From positions 218,011 through 265,248 of the forward strand of contig NZ_JAHMIN010000005.1 in NCBI RefSeq assembly GCF_018986435.1: a stretch of 47,238 nt of DNA, in the 5' to 3' direction. This document shows positions 43,732 through 47,238 of the stretch, piece by piece. The position numbers and the translations under genes were made by a program. Position 1 is the first letter of the stretch, and each line of letters starts with the position of its first letter. The notes beneath the pieces were generated by a model, which had not been told where the DNA came from, ran no database searches, and saw only the letters and a list, made by a program, of their open reading frames with translations. The DNA is from Hahella sp. HN01 (GTDB taxonomy: Bacteria > Pseudomonadota > Gammaproteobacteria > Pseudomonadales > Oleiphilaceae).

Positions 43732-44838
43732 TCAATTACCTTGCCTGGATTGGGGTTGAAACAGGATGACAGCCAGCAGGAACGGCCCGCCCATCATGGT
43801 GGCGATGACGCCCATGGGCGTCTCCACGTCGCTGTAAATGCGCCCAATGGTGTCCGCCACGATCACGAACAGGGCCCCCAGCAAGGTGGAGCGCAACACT
43901 GGCGTTTGATCCGGGCGCGCCAGAAAGCTGGCGGTCACCGGCGCCATCAGCGCTATGAAGTTGATAGGGCCGGATACAGTCACTGACAGTGCGGTCAGCA
44001 CCGCCACGGTCAATACGACGGCGATCTTCAGACGCTCGGGATTCAAACCCAGGGAAGCCGCGGTGTCTTCGCCGAACTGCAATAAGGTCAGTTGTCGCGC
44101 CAGCACTACCGCAACCGGCAGCAACAGGCAGAGACCGAAAAACGCGGGAGCGGCGATGGCGTAATCTCTGCCCAGCAGCGTGCCGATGCTCCAGGTGTAC
44201 ATGGCGCTGGCTTCATGCAGAGGCAGGTAGGTCACCAGCACTTCCGTCATGGCGCGCAGCAGGTAGGTCAGTCCCAGACCAATCACCAGAATACGGTAAC
44301 CGTTGGAGCCGAAGCGGCCGCTGAAGGCCAACACGCCCAACAGCGTGGCGGAGGCGCCGATAATCGCCGCCCACCAAGTGTCCAATACGCTTCCCGCTCC
44401 CGCCAACATAGCGATTACCACCGCCAACGTGGCGCCCTGATGTACGCCGAGGATGTCAGGGGTCGCCAGACGGTTGCGTGCTAGCCCTTGCAACAGACAG
44501 CCAGCGGCGCCCAGACAAGCGCCTACCACCAGCCCGGCGGCGATGCGGGGCAGACGGATCTGCATGGTCAGCAGCTGGTGGGCGGGACTGCCTTCTCCCA
44601 ATATGGCCTGCCACACTTGGGACAGGGACAGGTGCGTGGAGCCTAGCATCAGGGACGCGCAAACCGCCAACAGTATCACCAGCAGGATAAGCAGAGCGCT
44701 TATCAAGTCATGCAGGTTGAAGGTCATGGAAAGGGAGCCGATTCGGACCACCCGGCTACCGGCCGGGAGGAAGGATGCGGCGTCAGGAAGCCCGAGAGAT
44801 GGGGCGGCCTGCTCGACAGAGGGCGACATACGGCTCAT
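43732..44838 (-). CDS. fepG: Siderophore ABC transporter permease (FepG-like)
   Basis: 368 aa, FecCD family, about nine or ten hydrophobic segments after a hydrophilic N-terminal extension of about 40 residues. Motifs: QIRLPRIAAGLVVGACLGAAGCLLQGLARNRLATPDILGVHQGA and GPINFIALMAPVTASFLARP (the ATPase-contact region). GGAGG 8 nt upstream of the ATG. Pairs with FepD. Confidence 0.92.
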   Translation of the reverse strand: MSRMSPSVEQAAPSLGLPDAASFLPAGSRVVRIGSLSMTFNLHDLISALLILLVILLAVCASLMLGSTHLSLSQVWQAILGEGSPAHQLLTMQIRLPRIAAGLVVGACLGAAGCLLQGLARNRLATPDILGVHQGATLAVVIAMLAGAGSVLDTWWAAIIGASATLLGVLAFSGRFGSNGYRILVIGLGLTYLLRAMTEVLVTYLPLHEASAMYTWSIGTLLGRDYAIAAPAFFGLCLLLPVAVVLARQLTLLQFGEDTAASLGLNPERLKIAVVLTVAVLTALSVTVSGPINFIALMAPVTASFLARPDQTPVLRSTLLGALFVIVADTIGRIYSDVETPMGVIATMMGGPFLLAVILFQPQSRQGN

Positions 44839-44855
44839 CGCGGATACCTCCAGAC

Positions 44856-45881
44856 CTAACTGAACATGCGATTGGAATGGACGATGCGAATAATGATCGG
44901 GACGCCGATAAAGGCGACCACGGCGCTGACCGGGGCTTCGAAAGGACGATTGATCACCCGCGCCAGTATGTCCGTGGACAGCAGCAGAAACGCGCCGGCG
45001 ACGGCGGAATACAGCAACTGGTTGCGCAGATGGTGTCCGGCCAGCGCCCGGGCGATATAGGCGGCGATCAGTCCCAGCAGAACGATGGGGCCGGCCAGGG
45101 CCACCGCTGCGGCGCTCAGCAGTGTGATGCTGAGGGACAACAGTGCGCGAATCAGATTCGGGTTGTGCCCCAGCGCTTTGGCGGAGTCATCCCCCAACGT
45201 CAGTGCGGAAAGCGGCCGCGTGAGCGCCGCCGCCAGGGCCAGCGCCGCCAGTACCGCTGGAGCGATCTGGCCGACCGCCTCCATGGTGATGCCGGACAAG
45301 GAGCCCAGAATCCAGTAACGGTATTGATCAAAGGCGGCGATGTGGTCATGCAACAGCAGGGAAGTAAATCCCTGGAACGCGGCGTTGATGGCCACGCCCG
45401 CCAGCACCAGACGCAATGGCGTCATGCTGGCCGCGCCCACTTGAGCCGCCAGCATGACGGCGCCATTGCCGACCAAGGCGCCGGAAATGGCCCAGATCAG
45501 CATGGAATAGGAACTGCTGGCGTGAAAGAAACTGATGCCGATCACCACGCCCAGCGCGGCACCGGCGTTGATGCCCAGCAGGCCGGGTTCGGCCAGAGGA
45601 TTGCGGGTGACGTTCTGCAGCAGACTGCCGGCGACGCCCAGCGCCACGCCGATAATGACGCCGGCGAGGGTGCGGGGCAGACGCAATTCCGTCATCACCA
45701 TGTTGACGTAGGCGTCGGCGTTGTCCGCTGGAGACAGCAGATAGGAGAGACTGTGGGCGGCGTCCAGTTGCCCGGACCCCACCAACATGGAAGTTAATAC
45801 GACGCCGAACAGCGCCAGCATCAACATGGCGACGGACGCCCAGTTACGACGGCTGACAGCCGGGCGATGCGCCTGCGACAT
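44856..45881 (-). CDS. fepD: Siderophore ABC transporter permease (FepD-like)
   Basis: 341 aa, FecCD family, with TELRLPRTLAGVIIGVALGVAGSLLQNVTRNPLAEPGLLGINAGAALG and GPIVLLGLIAAYIARALAGHHLRNQLL. ATG 45881 is used (AGGAG 5 nt upstream); a TTG precedes it. Adjacent to fepB by 20 bp. Confidence 0.93.
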   Translation of the reverse strand: MSQAHRPAVSRRNWASVAMLMLALFGVVLTSMLVGSGQLDAAHSLSYLLSPADNADAYVNMVMTELRLPRTLAGVIIGVALGVAGSLLQNVTRNPLAEPGLLGINAGAALGVVIGISFFHASSSYSMLIWAISGALVGNGAVMLAAQVGAASMTPLRLVLAGVAINAAFQGFTSLLLHDHIAAFDQYRYWILGSLSGITMEAVGQIAPAVLAALALAAALTRPLSALTLGDDSAKALGHNPNLIRALLSLSITLLSAAAVALAGPIVLLGLIAAYIARALAGHHLRNQLLYSAVAGAFLLLSTDILARVINRPFEAPVSAVVAFIGVPIIIRIVHSNRMFS

Positions 45882-45901
45882 CAATGCTCCTTTAACCTCG
45901 A

Positions 45902-46924
45902 CTACCCTTGTTTGCCCAGCATGGCCTGTTCAATGTCGTCCAGCGCCGCCATGGCGGCCAGAGGCCCGCCGACGCTGGTCCACAAGGAGCCGTCGATCAA
46001 CACCAGATGTCCTTTGTTGACGCCGGACAGCTGTTTGAAGGCGGCGTTGTCGCGAATCTCCGCAAAGGTATCCGCCGCGTCGCCCACCGGGCTGAGGGTG
46101 CCGACGAAGATCCAGTCGCCGTCGATTTCATGCAGGGCTTCCAGGCTCAAGGGCGCGGAGTGAATGCCGCTTTCCTGTTGCGCGGAAGGCCGGGACAGGC
46201 CGACATCCGCAATGACCTGGCTGATGAATACGTCACGCAGCATATAAGTGGGGCCTTTGGGGCTCCAGCGCACTACGCTGACGGACACTTTTTCCGGGTT
46301 TCCCAGGTTTTCGCGGATTTTCGCCGCTTTTTCATCGTATTTGGCCAGGAAATTCTCTGCTTCGCTCTCTTTGCTCAGTGCGACGGCGATGCGTTTGAAC
46401 ATATCGCGCCAGTTTTCCGAAGACGCGGAGGTGATCACGGTGGGAGCAATCTGCTGGAGCTGGGAAATCAGCTTCTCGTCCTGAATGGTGCCGGTCAGAA
46501 TCAGATCCGGCTGCGCGGCGATCACTTTGTCGATGCTGGGCTGCGCCAAGCGTCCAATGGACTCGATGTCGAGGCTGAGATCCTTCAAGTAGTTGGGCGG
46601 CGTCTGCTGGCCGCGGCCGTCAGTCACTCCCACCGGCTTCATGCCCAACGCCAGCATGGCGTCCATATCAAACTCGCCCAGGGCCAGTACGCGCTTGGGC
46701 TCCACCGGCACGCTGACGCGGCGGCCGGCGGCGTCGGTAATATCTTTGGTGGCGGTAGCGGCTGCGGAGATGGGTTGTTCCGCGGGCGCTGCGGACGCCG
46801 TTTGCGCCGTCTCGGGCGTTGCATCCGGTTTCTGCATAGCCAGCGCAGTGAAGCCCAGGGCCAGTGCGGCGCTGATAGCCAGTAGTGCGAATTTCTTGGT
46901 CGGGGAGGAGTTGTTATCTGCCAT
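45902..46924 (-). CDS. fepB: Siderophore-binding periplasmic protein (FepB-like)
   Basis: 340 aa from ATG 46924 (MADNNSSPTKKFALLAIS). A hydrophobic segment (about 11-27) acts as signal or anchor; no lipobox cysteine seen. The mature domain begins ITDAAGRRVSVPVEPKRVLALGEFDMDAMLALGMKPVGV and contains PSIDKVIAAQPDLILTG, typical of FepB/iron-siderophore binding proteins. First gene of the operon, downstream of a Fur box. Confidence 0.9.
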   Translation of the reverse strand: MADNNSSPTKKFALLAISAALALGFTALAMQKPDATPETAQTASAAPAEQPISAAATATKDITDAAGRRVSVPVEPKRVLALGEFDMDAMLALGMKPVGVTDGRGQQTPPNYLKDLSLDIESIGRLAQPSIDKVIAAQPDLILTGTIQDEKLISQLQQIAPTVITSASSENWRDMFKRIAVALSKESEAENFLAKYDEKAAKIRENLGNPEKVSVSVVRWSPKGPTYMLRDVFISQVIADVGLSRPSAQQESGIHSAPLSLEALHEIDGDWIFVGTLSPVGDAADTFAEIRDNAAFKQLSGVNKGHLVLIDGSLWTSVGGPLAAMAALDDIEQAMLGKQG

Positions 46925-47238
46925 AGTCACCTGCTTCCAGCATGCTGTCGCAATCAGGGTGGATTCCTTCGGCAAGAATAAGGACGGTCTACGCAACTGT
47001 GGCGCGGCCTGGGAAACGAAAGGGGGTTTATCATCTCCGGCGAAAATTTAACCGGACTCTTGCCGTTATCGGAGCACACTCTACGATAGAATGAAATGCT
47101 TGTAAAATGATAATCATTATCGTTTGTGTTCAAATAATCAACACCTTTCTTATTTGCACGCCTATACGCATGATGCAGGCGGATCAAATTGAAAGCGCGA
47201 TAGCGGGAGACAGGTGGTGGGGGCGAGGTGTTAGGGGG
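46925..47238. other. Regulatory region upstream of fepB
   Basis: No gene seen up to the window edge. It holds the Fur box at 47103-47121 and a -35-like TTGAAC on the minus strand (47129-47134). Confidence 0.5.
47103..47121. promoter_or_regulatory. Fur box
   Basis: TAAAATGATAATCATTATC matches 17 of 19 positions of the Fur consensus GATAATGATAATCATTATC. It should repress the fepB-to-entA operon in iron-rich cells, and possibly a gene beyond the right edge. Confidence 0.9.

Noticed and set aside
44775-46885. Two long plus-strand open frames (340 and 325 codons)
   Set aside because: They are antisense to the fepD and fepB genes, with composition typical of GC-rich shadow frames (many Gln, Arg, Gly and His).

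Overview
The window (47,238 bp) is a gene-dense chromosomal stretch of a moderately GC-rich Gram-negative bacterium. Catecholate siderophore uptake with a Fur box, an RND pump, a TRAP transporter with a sigma-54 promoter, the yjfIJKLMC stress operon, ZntB and a QseBC-type two-component pair together point to a gammaproteobacterium. A marine Hahella-like member of the Oceanospirillales is my best guess. That is inference from gene content, not a match I could test. No rRNA, tRNA, CRISPR array, IS element or prophage was seen.

Layout. 1-3.4 kb: the 3' part of an amidase, then an RpoE/ChrR-type ECF sigma factor and zinc anti-sigma pair with a recognisable autoregulatory promoter, and a LysR regulator. 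3.4-4.4 kb: an exported metallo-beta-lactamase-fold hydrolase. 4.5-10.9 kb: a tight seven-gene minus-strand operon: thermostable-hemolysin-family (GNAT-like) protein, AMP-forming acyl ligase, heme-oxygenase-like diiron protein, SDR, TPR protein, response regulator, histidine kinase. A perfect PmrA/QseB-type box (CTTAAG-N5-CTTAAG) lies just upstream. This looks like a self-regulated fatty-acyl small-molecule pathway and is my main candidate for an undescribed system.

11.1-13.1 kb: a bufferin-type RiPP locus (Cys-rich precursor, MNIO/DUF692 enzyme, DUF2063 partner), followed convergently by a His-rich SlyD. 14-18 kb: an orphan periplasmic binding protein and a dctPQM TRAP operon with a sigma-54 promoter and palindromic upstream sites. 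18.3-23.4 kb: a yjfIJKLMC-type operon (PspA, DUF350, DUF1190, glutathionylspermidine-synthase-like) with a K+ channel inserted. Two of its genes end inside perfect inverted repeats.

23.5-25.4 kb: a small DUF6471-like gene, and an AraC regulator divergent from a methyltransferase. 25.6-30.9 kb: an FHA-EAL signalling protein overlapping tail-to-tail with an RND pump and its adaptor. 31.1-32.1 kb: a YiaA-like membrane protein with a second PspA. 32.3-39 kb: hydrolases, ZntB, a large DUF255 thioredoxin protein with a DsbD-alpha-like tail, and small proteins. 39-42 kb: an unidentified exported protein behind a 480-bp leader with a terminator-like hairpin, and a secreted GH16 glycanase with a LacI-type palindrome upstream. 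42-47.1 kb: an iron-regulated siderophore uptake operon (fepB-fepD-fepG-fepC-like plus entA) with a 17/19 Fur box.
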